Assembly: GCA_937125285.1 (NCBI GenBank)
Contig: CAKZLH010000319.1
Coordinates: forward strand, 1-58,039
DNA length: 58,039 nucleotides
Source of the DNA: an uncultured Balneolaceae bacterium
Lineage (GTDB): Bacteria; Bacteroidota; Rhodothermia; Balneolales; Balneolaceae
Reading direction: 5' to 3'
The position numbers and the translations under genes were made by a program. This document shows, in pieces, positions 44,616-54,018 of the stretch (position 1 is its first letter; every line of letters begins with the position of its first letter). The notes under the pieces were generated by a model. That model ran no database searches. It was given only the letters and a program-made list of their open reading frames with translations, and was not told the origin of the DNA.

Positions 44616-47285
44616 ATGACCACCAAAACATCCGCACGAATACGACAAGATTTTTTAGATTTTTTTGAACAAAAAGGACACGTGATAGTATCCAGTTCAC
44701 CGGTTGTACCTACCGATGACCCTACATTGCTGTTCACAAATGCAGGAATGAATCAGTTTAAACCTATTTTTTTAGGTGAAGAGCAGAGTCTAGATGTTAA
44801 TGGTAAATCATGGTTGAGAGCGGCCAATACCCAAAAGTGTATACGGGTTAGTGGGAAGCATAACGATTTAGAAGAAGTAGGTCATGATACCTATCATCAT
44901 ACCCTTTTTGAAATGTTGGGTAACTGGTCGTTTGGAGATTACTTCAAAAAGGACGCCATTGCATGGGCCTGGGAATTACTTGTGAGCGAGTGGGGATTAG
45001 ATCCCTCTAGATTATACGCAACCGTATTTGGCGGAGATGAACAAGATGGCCTTCCGGTAGATCAAGAAGCTATCGAATTATGGAAGAGTGAAACGAATAT
45101 TTCGCATGAGCATATTTTAGAATGTGGAAAGAAAGATAATTTTTGGGAAATGGGAGAGACCGGTCCCTGTGGGCCATGTTCTGAAATCCATATTGACTTA
45201 CGACCCGATGAAGAGCGTGAAAAGCAACCGGGTGCTGAACTTGTGAATCAAGACGATCCACGAGTTATGGAAATTTGGAATCTGGTTTTTATACAATTTA
45301 ACCGACTCAAGTCAGGTGAGTTGCAAAGTCTGCCCGCCAAGCATGTGGATACTGGGATGGGTTTTGAGAGGATTTGCGCCGTTTTACAGGCAAAAGCTTC
45401 CAACTACGATTCCGATGTCTTCACCCCTCTAATGAATGCTATTAGTAAACGAGCAGGGGTTAGCTACGGTAAAGATGAGTACACAGACATAGCCGTACGA
45501 GTGATTGCAGATCATATTCGGGCTGTAGCCTTCAGTATTGCCGATGGTGCTTCTCCCGGTAATGATGGGCGAGGATATGTGGTACGTAGAATTTTACGCC
45601 GTGCTATTCGCTATGCTTGGGATCGCTTGCAAATTAAGGAGCCTTTTTTATACGACTTGGTTGAGGTCCTTGGAAAGCAGTTTCAAGATGTTTTCCCCGA
45701 ATTATTGGCTCAGCAGGCCTATGTGGAAAAGGTTATTCAATCCGAGGAGAAAAGTTTTATTCGCACCTTGGGTCAAGGTATAGAGCTTTTTGAAGAAATG
45801 ACGAAAAATGTAGATACCCTATCCGGAGAGGATGCCTTCAAATTGCATGATACCTACGGCTTTCCCATCGATTTAACCCAATTAATGGCTCGTGAAAAAG
45901 GCCTAGGGGTCGATGAAAAGGGTTTTGAAGCGCTAATGCAGCAGCAAAAAGATCGTGCGCGTGCTGCTGGGTCTTTTTCAGTTGATCATGGAGATAAGCA
46001 GGAGTGGATTTGGATTAATGACGCTCAGCAAAGCTCAGAATTCGTTGGCTATGATCGTTTAGAATCGGAATCTCACATCTTGGCGTACAGAAAGGTGCAA
46101 GAAGGCGTTCAAGTATTGCTGGATAGCACACCATTTTATGCCGAAAGTGGGGGGCAGGTAAGCGACCGTGGTGTTTTGATGCAAAATGATCAAGCTTTTG
46201 AAGTGAAGGCTGTTCAGAAAATTCCCCAAGGTTCGGTGCACACCCTTGATGCTTTGCCAGAAATTGGCCAGCCTATAGTGGCAAAAGTACACTCAGGTAT
46301 ACGAGCAGCAACCTGTTCGAATCATACGGCCACACATTTGTTACAAGCGGCCCTAACACAGGTATTGGGCTCCCATGTGGCGCAGAAAGGGTCTTTAGTG
46401 GACGATCACCACCTTCGGTTTGACTTCACTCATTTTGAAGCCATGACAAAAGAGGAGATTTATCAGGTTGAACGTATAGTAAATGAGCGTATTAGAACTA
46501 ATATTGCCTTGGATGAAGTGCGTGACTGCCCGATTGAAGAGGCAAAGAATTTGGGCGCTAGGATGCTTTTTGGAGAGAAGTATGGAGAGCGGGTAAGAGT
46601 CATTAGTTTCGATCGATCATTCTCAATGGAACTGTGTGGTGGTACCCATGTATCTCAAACAGGTGAAATTGGTTTTTTCAAGATTGTTCATGAAAGTTCA
46701 GTTGCAGCCGGTATCCGTCGTATTGAAGCTCTGACTGGAAAGCAGGCAGAGCAATGGGTAAGTAGGCAGCAGCAAGTGCTAGAAGAGGTTGGGCAGGCTT
46801 TGGGGCAGAGTGATCAGATCGTAGAGCATCTAGAGCGCCTTCAAAAGGAAAAGAAGCAATTAGAAAAGCAACTAGAACATCTTATTGAGCTTAAGGCCGA
46901 TAGTGAATTGGCAGCTCTTATCGAGAATTCCAAGCTCTTAGATAATGGGGTAAATTGGATTTCAGGAGCCTTAAAGGATTATCAAATTGATACCCTTAAA
47001 GATATGGGCTATAAAATTTTAAACAAATTACCTGACAATACAGTTACCACTTTATTTTCGCATGATAGCTCGACTGGTAAAGTATTTATAATGGCGGCGG
47101 TTACATCGGATTTGATCAGTAAAGGGTTAAAAGCAGGAAGCTTAGTTGGACAATTGGGCAAGCTAGTGGGAGGCGGAGGCGGAGGTCAGCCAAGTTTAGC
47201 AACGGCGGGTGGTTCTAAGCCTGAAGAAATTGAGCATGCACTTACGGCTGCTAAACAATTGATTTCAGACCATTCAATCGCTTAA
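44616..47285 (+). CDS. alaS: Alanyl-tRNA synthetase
   Basis: 889 residues with full architecture. Class II catalytic core (residues ~1-250): RQDFLDFFEQKGHVIVSSSP, LFTNAGMNQFKPIFLG, HHTLFEMLGNWSFGDYF and VDTGMGFERI. The editing domain has CSNHTATHLL (HxxxH, ~residue 567) and CGGTHV (~673) zinc ligands. The C-Ala domain has the Gly-rich KLVGGGGGGQPSLATAGG. It charges and proofreads tRNA-Ala. A perfect TATAAT lies at 44583-44588, 27 bases before the ATG, without an obvious -35. No T-box leader is seen. Confidence 0.97.
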   Translation: MTTKTSARIRQDFLDFFEQKGHVIVSSSPVVPTDDPTLLFTNAGMNQFKPIFLGEEQSLDVNGKSWLRAANTQKCIRVSGKHNDLEEVGHDTYHHTLFEMLGNWSFGDYFKKDAIAWAWELLVSEWGLDPSRLYATVFGGDEQDGLPVDQEAIELWKSETNISHEHILECGKKDNFWEMGETGPCGPCSEIHIDLRPDEEREKQPGAELVNQDDPRVMEIWNLVFIQFNRLKSGELQSLPAKHVDTGMGFERICAVLQAKASNYDSDVFTPLMNAISKRAGVSYGKDEYTDIAVRVIADHIRAVAFSIADGASPGNDGRGYVVRRILRRAIRYAWDRLQIKEPFLYDLVEVLGKQFQDVFPELLAQQAYVEKVIQSEEKSFIRTLGQGIELFEEMTKNVDTLSGEDAFKLHDTYGFPIDLTQLMAREKGLGVDEKGFEALMQQQKDRARAAGSFSVDHGDKQEWIWINDAQQSSEFVGYDRLESESHILAYRKVQEGVQVLLDSTPFYAESGGQVSDRGVLMQNDQAFEVKAVQKIPQGSVHTLDALPEIGQPIVAKVHSGIRAATCSNHTATHLLQAALTQVLGSHVAQKGSLVDDHHLRFDFTHFEAMTKEEIYQVERIVNERIRTNIALDEVRDCPIEEAKNLGARMLFGEKYGERVRVISFDRSFSMELCGGTHVSQTGEIGFFKIVHESSVAAGIRRIEALTGKQAEQWVSRQQQVLEEVGQALGQSDQIVEHLERLQKEKKQLEKQLEHLIELKADSELAALIENSKLLDNGVNWISGALKDYQIDTLKDMGYKILNKLPDNTVTTLFSHDSSTGKVFIMAAVTSDLISKGLKAGSLVGQLGKLVGGGGGGQPSLATAGGSKPEEIEHALTAAKQLISDHSIA

Positions 47286-47306
47286 GTTTCTATTGCGTAA
47301 TTGTTC

Positions 47307-47339
47307 CACATACTAATGTGAAAATTCGGTATATTACCG
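47307..47339. promoter_or_regulatory. Two small dyads upstream of the pyruvate dehydrogenase genes
   Basis: CACAT-ACTA-ATGTG (47307-47320) and CGGTA-TAT-TACCG (47327-47339) lie in the 103-base gap between alaS and pdhA. The second contains GGT-N5-ACC, reminiscent of the GGT-N3-ACC core of GntR-type PdhR sites but with a different spacing. Neither is followed by a T-run, so they are more likely operators than an alaS terminator. Confidence 0.35.
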
Positions 47340-47388
47340 CACTAAAAAATTTATTGAACATCTACCCACGACCGTAAAACCAAAAAGC

Positions 47389-48489
47389 ATGGCTAAGAAA
47401 GCAAAATCAGATATTTCTTTTGCCCCTACGGGAATGCAAAGCCCGGAAAAAGGAGGGGTTCAAAAAGGGGTTGATCTACCACCAGCAACGAAGAAAAAAC
47501 ATAAAAGTCTTGGATTAACCAACGACCAAGTTGCCGATATGTATGCTCAAATGTATTTACAGAGAAGATTTGAGGAACGTGCAATGCAGCAGTATCAAAA
47601 AGGTAAATTTGGTGGCTTTCTGCATCTTTACATAGGGCAGGAGGCCGTTTCAACCGGAACCGTATTTGCTTTGCAAAATGATGACGATATCATTACCGCG
47701 TATCGAGATCATGGCTGGGGATTGTGTAGAGGTATTACTCCCAAATCTGGTATGGCAGAACTTTTTGGTAAAGCCACGGGATGTTCTAAAGGGAAGGGTG
47801 GCTCTATGCACTTTGCCAACGTAAAAGAACATTTTTGGGGTGGTTACGGAATCGTTGGAGGTCATATACCTATTGCTAGTGGACTTGCTTTTGCCAACAA
47901 ATACCAAGCAAATGGGCGCATTTCCACCTGTTTCTTTGGCGATGGTGCGGTTGATCAGGGGGCCCTTCATGAAACCCTTAACTTAGCTCAGCTTTGGAAG
48001 TTGCCCGCAATATTTGTAGTCGAAAACAACGGTTATTCGATGGGTACAGCAGCAAAACGTCATACCGTGGCTGAAATCGTGGATCGTGCAAAGGGTTACG
48101 GGATGAAGAGTGCGGTAATCAACGGAATGGACGTTTTTTCAGTCTATGAGAAAATGAAGGAGATTGCTGATGATGTTCGTGAGCATTCCGAACCATGGTT
48201 TGTGGAAATTCGTACCTACAGGTATCGAGGGCATTCGATGTCTGATCCTCAGAAATACCGAACCAAGGAAGAGCTCGAGGAGTATCAGAGCATTGATCCC
48301 ATTGAACGATTAAAAGCTTATATCCTAAAAGAGGGAATTCGAAGCGAGGCCGACTTAAAAGCAGTAGAAGACGGAATAGAGCAAGAAGTTTTGGACGCGG
48401 TGACCTTTGCTGATGAGTCGCCATTCCCAGAAGATTCTGAGCTATATGAAGACATGTTCGTTGAAGAAAATCCATATTTCCACGTTTAA
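47389..48489 (+). CDS. pdhA: Pyruvate dehydrogenase E1 component, alpha subunit
   Basis: 366 residues. The thiamine-diphosphate motif runs from GDGAVDQGALHETLNLAQ to VVENNGYSMGT (GDG...NN, ~residues 184-215). The conserved KGKGGSMHF, GGYGIVGGHIPIASG and RYRGHSMSDP (phosphorylation-loop region of the E1alpha family) are intact. A ~40-residue Lys-rich N-terminal extension (SPEKGGVQKGVDLPPATKKK) precedes the domain. With E1beta it decarboxylates pyruvate and transfers acetyl to lipoyl-E2. The E1beta gene follows 11 bases later. No E3 (dihydrolipoyl dehydrogenase) is present in the window. Confidence 0.96.
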   Translation: MAKKAKSDISFAPTGMQSPEKGGVQKGVDLPPATKKKHKSLGLTNDQVADMYAQMYLQRRFEERAMQQYQKGKFGGFLHLYIGQEAVSTGTVFALQNDDDIITAYRDHGWGLCRGITPKSGMAELFGKATGCSKGKGGSMHFANVKEHFWGGYGIVGGHIPIASGLAFANKYQANGRISTCFFGDGAVDQGALHETLNLAQLWKLPAIFVVENNGYSMGTAAKRHTVAEIVDRAKGYGMKSAVINGMDVFSVYEKMKEIADDVREHSEPWFVEIRTYRYRGHSMSDPQKYRTKEELEEYQSIDPIERLKAYILKEGIRSEADLKAVEDGIEQEVLDAVTFADESPFPEDSELYEDMFVEENPYFHV

Positions 48490-48500
48490 ATTAGACTATC

Positions 48501-49481
48501 ATGGCAGTATTACAATTTAGAGAAGCTATTAAGCACGCAATTGATGAAGAAATGTCTAGAGACGAGCGTGTATTCGTCATGGGTGAAGAAGTTGCTGAAT
48601 ACAATGGTGCTTATAAAGTAACCGAAGGCTTGTTGGACAAATATGGTTACAAACGAGTGATAGATACCCCAATTTCTGAGTTGGGCTTCGCGGGATTAGG
48701 TGTGGGTGCTGCAATGAATGGTTTACGACCAATTGTAGAATTCATGACCTTCAATTTTGCGGTATTAGCGGCAGATCAAATCATTAACCATGCTACGAAG
48801 GTTAAATATATGACAGGCGGTCAGGCCGATTGTCCTGTGGTATTTCGCGGACCAAATGCATCGGCTGGGCAATTAGGGGCAACACATTCGGTGGCTTATG
48901 ACTCCATGTATGCTCAATTTCCTGGTCTCAAAGTTATTTATGTATCGGAACCTAACGATGCGAAAGGTTTAATGAAGTCTGCCATTCGTGATGACAACCC
49001 CGTCCTTTTTATGGAGTCAGAACAAATGTATGGGCTTAAGGGTGAAGTGTCCGATGAGCAAGATTTTATCATTCCTATTGGAAAGGGTAAAATTAAACGA
49101 GAAGGTTCCGATGTAACCTTAGTTGCTCATGGGAAAATGTATCACATAGCTGTAAAAGCTGCTGAAGAGCTTGCAAAAGATGGAATTGAGTGTGAGATTA
49201 TTGACCCTAGAACGGTTAAACCTCTCGATGTAGAGCTCATTCTTAATTCAGTGAAAAAAACCAACCGTTGTATTGTTGTTGATGAAGCACATCCTTTTGC
49301 TGGTTTTGCTGCTGAGGTTGGTTTTTTAATTCAAAGAGAAGCGTTTGATTACCTTGATGCACCCGTTTTGCGTGTTACCTTACCTGATGTAAATGCTCCG
49401 TTTTCGAAATCGTTGTTTGATCTCTGGTTACCAGGACCAAAACAGATTATAGACGCAGTAAAACAGGTTACTTATAAATAA
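48501..49481 (+). CDS. pdhB: Pyruvate dehydrogenase E1 component, beta subunit
   Basis: 326 residues, usual length. Motifs: FVMGEEVAEYNGAYKVTEGL, IDTPISELGFAGLGVGAAMN, FMTFNFAVLAADQIINHA, and the C-terminal transketolase-like ECEIIDPRTVKPLDVE and VVDEAHPFAGFAAEV. It pairs with E1alpha to form the heterotetrameric E1. Pyruvate rather than branched-chain 2-oxo acids is inferred from overall likeness and the three-gene order; the two families are close. The E2 gene follows 22 bases after the stop. Confidence 0.95.
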   Translation: MAVLQFREAIKHAIDEEMSRDERVFVMGEEVAEYNGAYKVTEGLLDKYGYKRVIDTPISELGFAGLGVGAAMNGLRPIVEFMTFNFAVLAADQIINHATKVKYMTGGQADCPVVFRGPNASAGQLGATHSVAYDSMYAQFPGLKVIYVSEPNDAKGLMKSAIRDDNPVLFMESEQMYGLKGEVSDEQDFIIPIGKGKIKREGSDVTLVAHGKMYHIAVKAAEELAKDGIECEIIDPRTVKPLDVELILNSVKKTNRCIVVDEAHPFAGFAAEVGFLIQREAFDYLDAPVLRVTLPDVNAPFSKSLFDLWLPGPKQIIDAVKQVTYK

Positions 49482-49503
49482 TAACTTTGCTAATAACTAA
49501 GCT

Positions 49504-50772
49504 ATGGCCATTAAAATTGAAATGCCGAAACTAAGCGATACCATGGAAGAGGGGGTTATCGCTAAATGGAATGTGAAAGAAGGCGACACCGTTTCTGCTG
49601 GTGATATCATTGCAGAAGTAGAGACCGACAAAGCTACTATGGATGTAGAGGTTTTTGATGGTGGAACTATTTTGAAAATTGTACCAGGAGAGGGCGACGC
49701 TGTTCCATTAGGTGGATTAATAGCAATTATTGGTGATGCTGGTGAGGATATATCTTCCTTACTAGATTCAGATGGAGGTGCTACTTCAGAATCCTCAGCT
49801 TCTACTAAGCCTTCCAAGGAAGTTGAGCAAACTGAAACAAAGGTTTCAGTTACCCAATTGCCTACGGCAGCAAATGACTCTACTTCAAGTGATGGAAGAA
49901 TCAAAGCCAGTCCCTTGGCTAAAAAAATTGCCGAAGAAAAGGGAATCGATCTTCAATCGGTGGCTGGGTCTGGACCCGAAGGAAGAATTGTGAAGAAGGA
50001 TGTTGAAAACGTTACAAGCACTACTGGGTCATCTTTAACACGTCCAGGTGCTCCTTCAAGCGCTCCTGTATCGGCGCCAAGCTTTAGCTCTTTAGAGTCT
50101 AGAGAGGTAAAAGTATCGCAAATGCGTAAAGTGATTGCTAAGCGTTTGTCGGAAAGTAAATTTAGCAATCCACACTTCTACGAAACTATCGATATCGATA
50201 TGAAAGCTGCGGTTGAAGCCCGAACGCTTTTAAAAGATAAGCTCGATGTTAAGGTGAGTTTTAATGATATAGTTGTGAAAGCCTCTGCTATCGCCTTAAG
50301 TAGACACCAAGCTATTAATAGTTCTTGGATGGGAGATGTTATTGTTGAGCATGGTGATGTACATATTGCCGTTGCCGTTGCTATAGACGAAGGCTTAATG
50401 ACCCCGGTGATTCGTCATGTGGATAAAAAAGGACTCCTAGATATCTCAAGTGAAACCCGTGCATTAGCAGGTTTAGCTAGAGATCGAAAACTAACGCCCG
50501 AGCAAATGGAAGGAAGTACCTTCACCATTAGTAACTTAGGCATGTTCGGTATAGAAGAATTCACAGCCATTATCAATCCGCCAAATGCATGTATATTGGC
50601 CGTTGGAGCAATAAGAGATGTTCCTGTAATTGAGAATGGAGCAGTCGTTCCAGGTAAACGTATGAAGGTGACTCTTTCTAGTGATCATAGAATTGTAGAC
50701 GGCGCCAAGGCCGCTGAATTTTTGAATACCCTACGTTCATTGATTGAGAATCCCTTATCAATGTTACTCTAA
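49504..50772 (+). CDS. pdhC: Dihydrolipoyl acetyltransferase (E2) with one lipoyl domain
   Basis: 422 residues in three parts. There is one lipoyl domain (residues ~1-80) with the modified lysine in VETDKATMDVEV. After an Ala/Ser/Thr-rich linker comes the E1/E3-binding domain (SPLAKKIAEEKGIDLQSVAG, ~136-170). After a second Pro/Ser/Ala linker (PGAPSSAPVSAPSFSS) comes the catalytic acyltransferase domain with SDHRIVDGAKAAEF (HRxxDG, ~residues 395-410). It accepts acetyl from E1 and passes it to CoA. Long antisense frames across this gene and pdhAB are composition artefacts. A rml operon begins 24 bases later, close enough for partial read-through. Confidence 0.96.
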   Translation: MAIKIEMPKLSDTMEEGVIAKWNVKEGDTVSAGDIIAEVETDKATMDVEVFDGGTILKIVPGEGDAVPLGGLIAIIGDAGEDISSLLDSDGGATSESSASTKPSKEVEQTETKVSVTQLPTAANDSTSSDGRIKASPLAKKIAEEKGIDLQSVAGSGPEGRIVKKDVENVTSTTGSSLTRPGAPSSAPVSAPSFSSLESREVKVSQMRKVIAKRLSESKFSNPHFYETIDIDMKAAVEARTLLKDKLDVKVSFNDIVVKASAIALSRHQAINSSWMGDVIVEHGDVHIAVAVAIDEGLMTPVIRHVDKKGLLDISSETRALAGLARDRKLTPEQMEGSTFTISNLGMFGIEEFTAIINPPNACILAVGAIRDVPVIENGAVVPGKRMKVTLSSDHRIVDGAKAAEFLNTLRSLIENPLSMLL

Positions 50773-50796
50773 GGATTACAATTTACATTTTTGCCT

Positions 50797-51501
50797 ATGC
50801 TTAAAGGAGTTGTTTTAGCGGGTGGAACAGGTTCACGTTTGTATCCATTAACAAAGGTGACAAATAAGCATTTGTTGCCCGTTGGCAACAAGCCGATGAT
50901 TTTTCATCCTATTGATAAACTCCGAGAAATAGGTGTTGAAGACATACTCATTGTTACCGGTACCGAACATATGGGAGATGTCGTGAACCTATTGGGTTCA
51001 GGCGCCGAATATCAATGTAGATTTACGTACAAAGTACAGGATCAAGCAGGTGGGATTGCCCAAGCTTTAGGTCTGGCTGAGAATTTTGCTGGTAATGATT
51101 CTATCGTTGTTATTCTAGGGGATAACATCTTTGAAGATGATTTGCAAGGTGCCGCAGATGCCTATAGCGGTGAGGGTGCTATGATATTATTGAAAGAGGT
51201 ACACGATCCTCAGCGTTATGGGGTGGCAACACTTGATGGCGACCGAGTTACACACATTGAAGAAAAGCCCTTGAATCCAAAGACAAACTTTGCGGTTACC
51301 GGTGTTTATTTTTATGACTCCAAGGTCTTTGAGTTTATACGTACGCTTAAGCCTTCTGATCGGGGTGAGCTAGAGATTACGGACGTCAATAATCATTATA
51401 TCGCTATCGGACAAATGAAAAGTGCCCCATTGACCGGTTGGTGGACCGATGCGGGTACCCCAGAATCTTACCGGCTCGCGAATAAACTAGTTATGGATTA
51501 A
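50797..51501 (+). CDS. rmlA: Glucose-1-phosphate thymidylyltransferase, short type
   Basis: 234 residues from ATG 50797 (a TTG two codons earlier is less likely). It has the nucleotidyltransferase opening VVLAGGTGSRLYPLTKVTNK, the LLPVGNKPMI sugar-phosphate loop, ILGDNIFEDDL (metal Asp), HIEEKPLNPKTNFAVTGVYF and GWWTDAGTPESY. It lacks the ~50-residue C-terminal part of the classical 290-residue RmlA, as in archaeal and Bacteroidota short forms. It makes dTDP-glucose for the next three genes. rmlD starts right after its stop (TAAATG). Confidence 0.9.
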   Translation: MLKGVVLAGGTGSRLYPLTKVTNKHLLPVGNKPMIFHPIDKLREIGVEDILIVTGTEHMGDVVNLLGSGAEYQCRFTYKVQDQAGGIAQALGLAENFAGNDSIVVILGDNIFEDDLQGAADAYSGEGAMILLKEVHDPQRYGVATLDGDRVTHIEEKPLNPKTNFAVTGVYFYDSKVFEFIRTLKPSDRGELEITDVNNHYIAIGQMKSAPLTGWWTDAGTPESYRLANKLVMD

Positions 51502-52446
51502 ATGAAAATAGCAATCTCCGGCTCTGAAGGTCAACTTGGCTTAAGTTGGCAGAACTATTTGAAAGGAGATTTGGATGATAATGAGGCTAAATCGTCAACC
51601 ATTCATCCTGGCTATTATGAAGCTAAGGTATACAAAAGTTCAGATTCTGAAGCCATTTATTGGCTCCCTTTAAACCGAAAGCAATTCGATCTCTGCATGC
51701 CTGAGAGTATACATGCGACTCTGGATCGGTTTCAACCAGATGTAGTAATCAATACAGCTGCCTATACGAAAGTGGATCAAGCAGAAGATGAACAGGAGCT
51801 AGCCTTTGAGTGTAATGCCAAGGGTGTTTACGCATTAGGAAAGGCGTGTATGGAACGGGATATTCGGCTAGTACATTATTCAACAGACTATGTGTTTCCT
51901 GGTGTAGAAGAGGATGTACTTAAATACCCTTCAGGCTATCCAGAAACGGCACCAACTGCCCCAGTGAACATCTATGGCGAAACCAAGAGGATGGGCGAAC
52001 AAGAATTACTATCAATAGAGGGTGATTTTTTAATTCTTCGGGTTTCTTGGCTCTGTAGTGCTTATGGGAATAATTTTTTAAAAACTATTTTAAGACGGGC
52101 TAAAAGCCATGGTCATTTAAAGGTAGTTAATGATCAATTAGGGGTTCCAACTTTTACCGAAGATGTCATAGAACAGACTCTTGAATTACTACAGATGGAC
52201 GCACGAGGAATATTCCATTTAGGTTCTAAGGGTATGATAAGTTGGTACGATTTTGCAAAGGAAATACTCGAATTAGCGGATATAAATGTGCCTTTAGAAC
52301 CGGTATCTAGTGATTTTTTCCCATCAAAAGCAGTACGGCCAAAATTTTCTAAGTTGTCTACTTCGAAAATAGAAAACTTGGGCATCACAGTTTGGCCTTG
52401 GCAAAGATCTTGTAAACGCGTAGTATCTAGCTTAAAAGACATTTAA
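51502..52446 (+). CDS. rmlD: dTDP-4-dehydrorhamnose reductase
   Basis: 314 residues. Rossmann opening GSEGQLGLSW, then NTAAYTKVDQAEDEQELAF, HYSTDYVFPG and YGETKRMGE (Tyr-x-x-x-Lys catalytic pair), with a DQLGVPTFTEDV substrate segment. It reduces dTDP-4-dehydro-L-rhamnose to dTDP-L-rhamnose, the last step of the pathway. The protein has a ~25-residue insertion after the first beta-strand (KGDLDDNEAKSSTIHPG) compared with the usual RmlD. Gene order here is A-D-C-B. Confidence 0.94.
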   Translation: MKIAISGSEGQLGLSWQNYLKGDLDDNEAKSSTIHPGYYEAKVYKSSDSEAIYWLPLNRKQFDLCMPESIHATLDRFQPDVVINTAAYTKVDQAEDEQELAFECNAKGVYALGKACMERDIRLVHYSTDYVFPGVEEDVLKYPSGYPETAPTAPVNIYGETKRMGEQELLSIEGDFLILRVSWLCSAYGNNFLKTILRRAKSHGHLKVVNDQLGVPTFTEDVIEQTLELLQMDARGIFHLGSKGMISWYDFAKEILELADINVPLEPVSSDFFPSKAVRPKFSKLSTSKIENLGITVWPWQRSCKRVVSSLKDI

Positions 52447-52447
52447 T

Positions 52448-52996
52448 ATGAATGTAGTTGAAACTAATTTAGAAGGTGTTAAGATATTAGCTCCCGAGGC
52501 ATATGAAGATGACAGGGGCTACTTTAAAGAAACCTATAGAAGTACTTGGTTAGATCGTCTAGGGTGTACCCACGATTTTGTTCAAGATAATATCTCTAGG
52601 TCTTATCAGAATACCATTAGAGGTCTGCATTATCAAAAGGAACAAGCTCAGGCTAAATTAATTCAATGTGTATATGGTGAAATTTTAGATGTTGCAGTAG
52701 ATCTAAGAAAAACTTCACCTACCTTTGGGAGATATTTTTCGGCAGTTTTATCCGAGAAAAACCATAAACTATTGTATATTCCTGAAGGTTTTGCCCATGG
52801 CTTTTCGGTGCTATCCGATCAAGCTATCGTGCATTACAAATGCTCTAAATACTATGACAAGGCATCTGAGCGCGGTATCCGCTGGGATGATCCATTAATT
52901 CGAATTGATTGGCAAGTAAGCCGGCCTATTTTATCAAATAAAGATAGAAATCTACCATTATTTTCATCACTTAAAGCAGAAGATATATTTATATGA
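52448..52996 (+). CDS. rmlC: dTDP-4-dehydrorhamnose 3,5-epimerase
   Basis: 182 residues, a cupin fold of normal size. Motifs: FKETYRSTWLD, NISRSYQNTIRGLHYQ (catalytic His in RGLHYQ), GEILDVAVDLRKTSPTFGRY, and IPEGFAHGFSVLSDQAIVHY with the base-pair Asp/Tyr set. It epimerises dTDP-4-keto-6-deoxyglucose. It starts 1 base after rmlD and overlaps rmlB by four bases (ATGA), so translation is coupled. Confidence 0.95.
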   Translation: MNVVETNLEGVKILAPEAYEDDRGYFKETYRSTWLDRLGCTHDFVQDNISRSYQNTIRGLHYQKEQAQAKLIQCVYGEILDVAVDLRKTSPTFGRYFSAVLSEKNHKLLYIPEGFAHGFSVLSDQAIVHYKCSKYYDKASERGIRWDDPLIRIDWQVSRPILSNKDRNLPLFSSLKAEDIFI

Positions 52997-54018
52997 AACT
53001 CATCATCACGGGGGGAGCGGGATTTATAGGTTCAAATTTAATCCTGCACTTATTTGAAAAATATCCAAATTGGACCATCTACAATATCGATAAGCTAACC
53101 TACGCTTCGGATCGCAATTATCTTAATCCCATCAAGAACTCTGAACGATATCACTTCAAAAAGGTGGATTTAGTCGATCGAGTGGCGGTGCAGGAGGTGG
53201 TAAAGAGCTACCGGCCAGATGGTGTTATCCATTTAGCAGCTGAATCACACGTAGACAACTCAATTTCTGGACCAGAACCATTTATCCAATCCAATGTAGT
53301 TGGAACTTTCAATATTTTAGAAGAATGTAGACAGCTATGGTCTCAGGAGCCGGAAGAATTTGCTCATGCACGATTTTTACACGTTTCAACGGATGAGGTA
53401 TATGGTGAATTGGAAGATGATGGATTCTTTACCGAAGAAACACCTTATGCTCCAAACTCACCTTATTCAGCATCGAAAGCGGGAAGTGATTTCATAGTAC
53501 GTTCTTACTTTCAAACCTATGGCATGAATGTAGTGACCACAAATTGCTCCAATAATTATGGCCCTCATCAACACGATGAGAAATTAATTCCTACTGTAAT
53601 TCGAAGTGCTATGCAGTCTAAAAGTATTCCCATTTATGGCAAAGGTGAGAATATTCGAGACTGGTTATTTGTGAAAGATCATTGCAGCGCTATAGAGACG
53701 GTGTTTACGCAAGGAAAAGCGGGTGAAACCTATAATATAGGTGGTAATAATGAGTGGAAAAATATCGACTTGGTGTATAAAATTTGTGAGATACTAAACA
53801 AAGTTGTAGCTAAGGGACCCGATGGAGATTATAAAAACCTCATTACATTTGTTACCGATCGTTTAGGCCATGATTTTCGTTATGCCATAGATGCTTCAAA
53901 AATAAAGAGAGAATTAAACTGGGAGCCTAATCCAGATTTTGATGGAATGATTGAAGAAACGATTTTGTGGTATGTAAATAAATACAAATCCACACTAAAA
54001 ATTGCAGAAAACGGATAA
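52993..54018 (+). CDS. rmlB: dTDP-glucose 4,6-dehydratase
   Basis: 341 residues of the extended short-chain dehydrogenase type. NAD motif GGAGFIGSNLILHL, HLAAESHVDNSI, VSTDEVYGEL (catalytic Thr-Asp-Glu), YSASKAGSDF (Tyr-x-x-x-Lys) and NCSNNYGPHQ, RDWLFVKDHC are all in place. It converts dTDP-glucose to dTDP-4-keto-6-deoxyglucose. The run rmlA-D-C-B gives a complete dTDP-L-rhamnose pathway for surface polysaccharide; no glycosyltransferases or flippase are present. The EVE gene begins immediately after the stop. Confidence 0.97.
   Translation: MKLIITGGAGFIGSNLILHLFEKYPNWTIYNIDKLTYASDRNYLNPIKNSERYHFKKVDLVDRVAVQEVVKSYRPDGVIHLAAESHVDNSISGPEPFIQSNVVGTFNILEECRQLWSQEPEEFAHARFLHVSTDEVYGELEDDGFFTEETPYAPNSPYSASKAGSDFIVRSYFQTYGMNVVTTNCSNNYGPHQHDEKLIPTVIRSAMQSKSIPIYGKGENIRDWLFVKDHCSAIETVFTQGKAGETYNIGGNNEWKNIDLVYKICEILNKVVAKGPDGDYKNLITFVTDRLGHDFRYAIDASKIKRELNWEPNPDFDGMIEETILWYVNKYKSTLKIAENG

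Noticed and set aside
49497..49904. Long antisense frames across pdhA and pdhC (also 47650-47970 and 48119-48475, minus strand)
   Set aside because: They lie wholly inside strongly conserved genes, have no family likeness and low-complexity composition; they are shadows of codon use.
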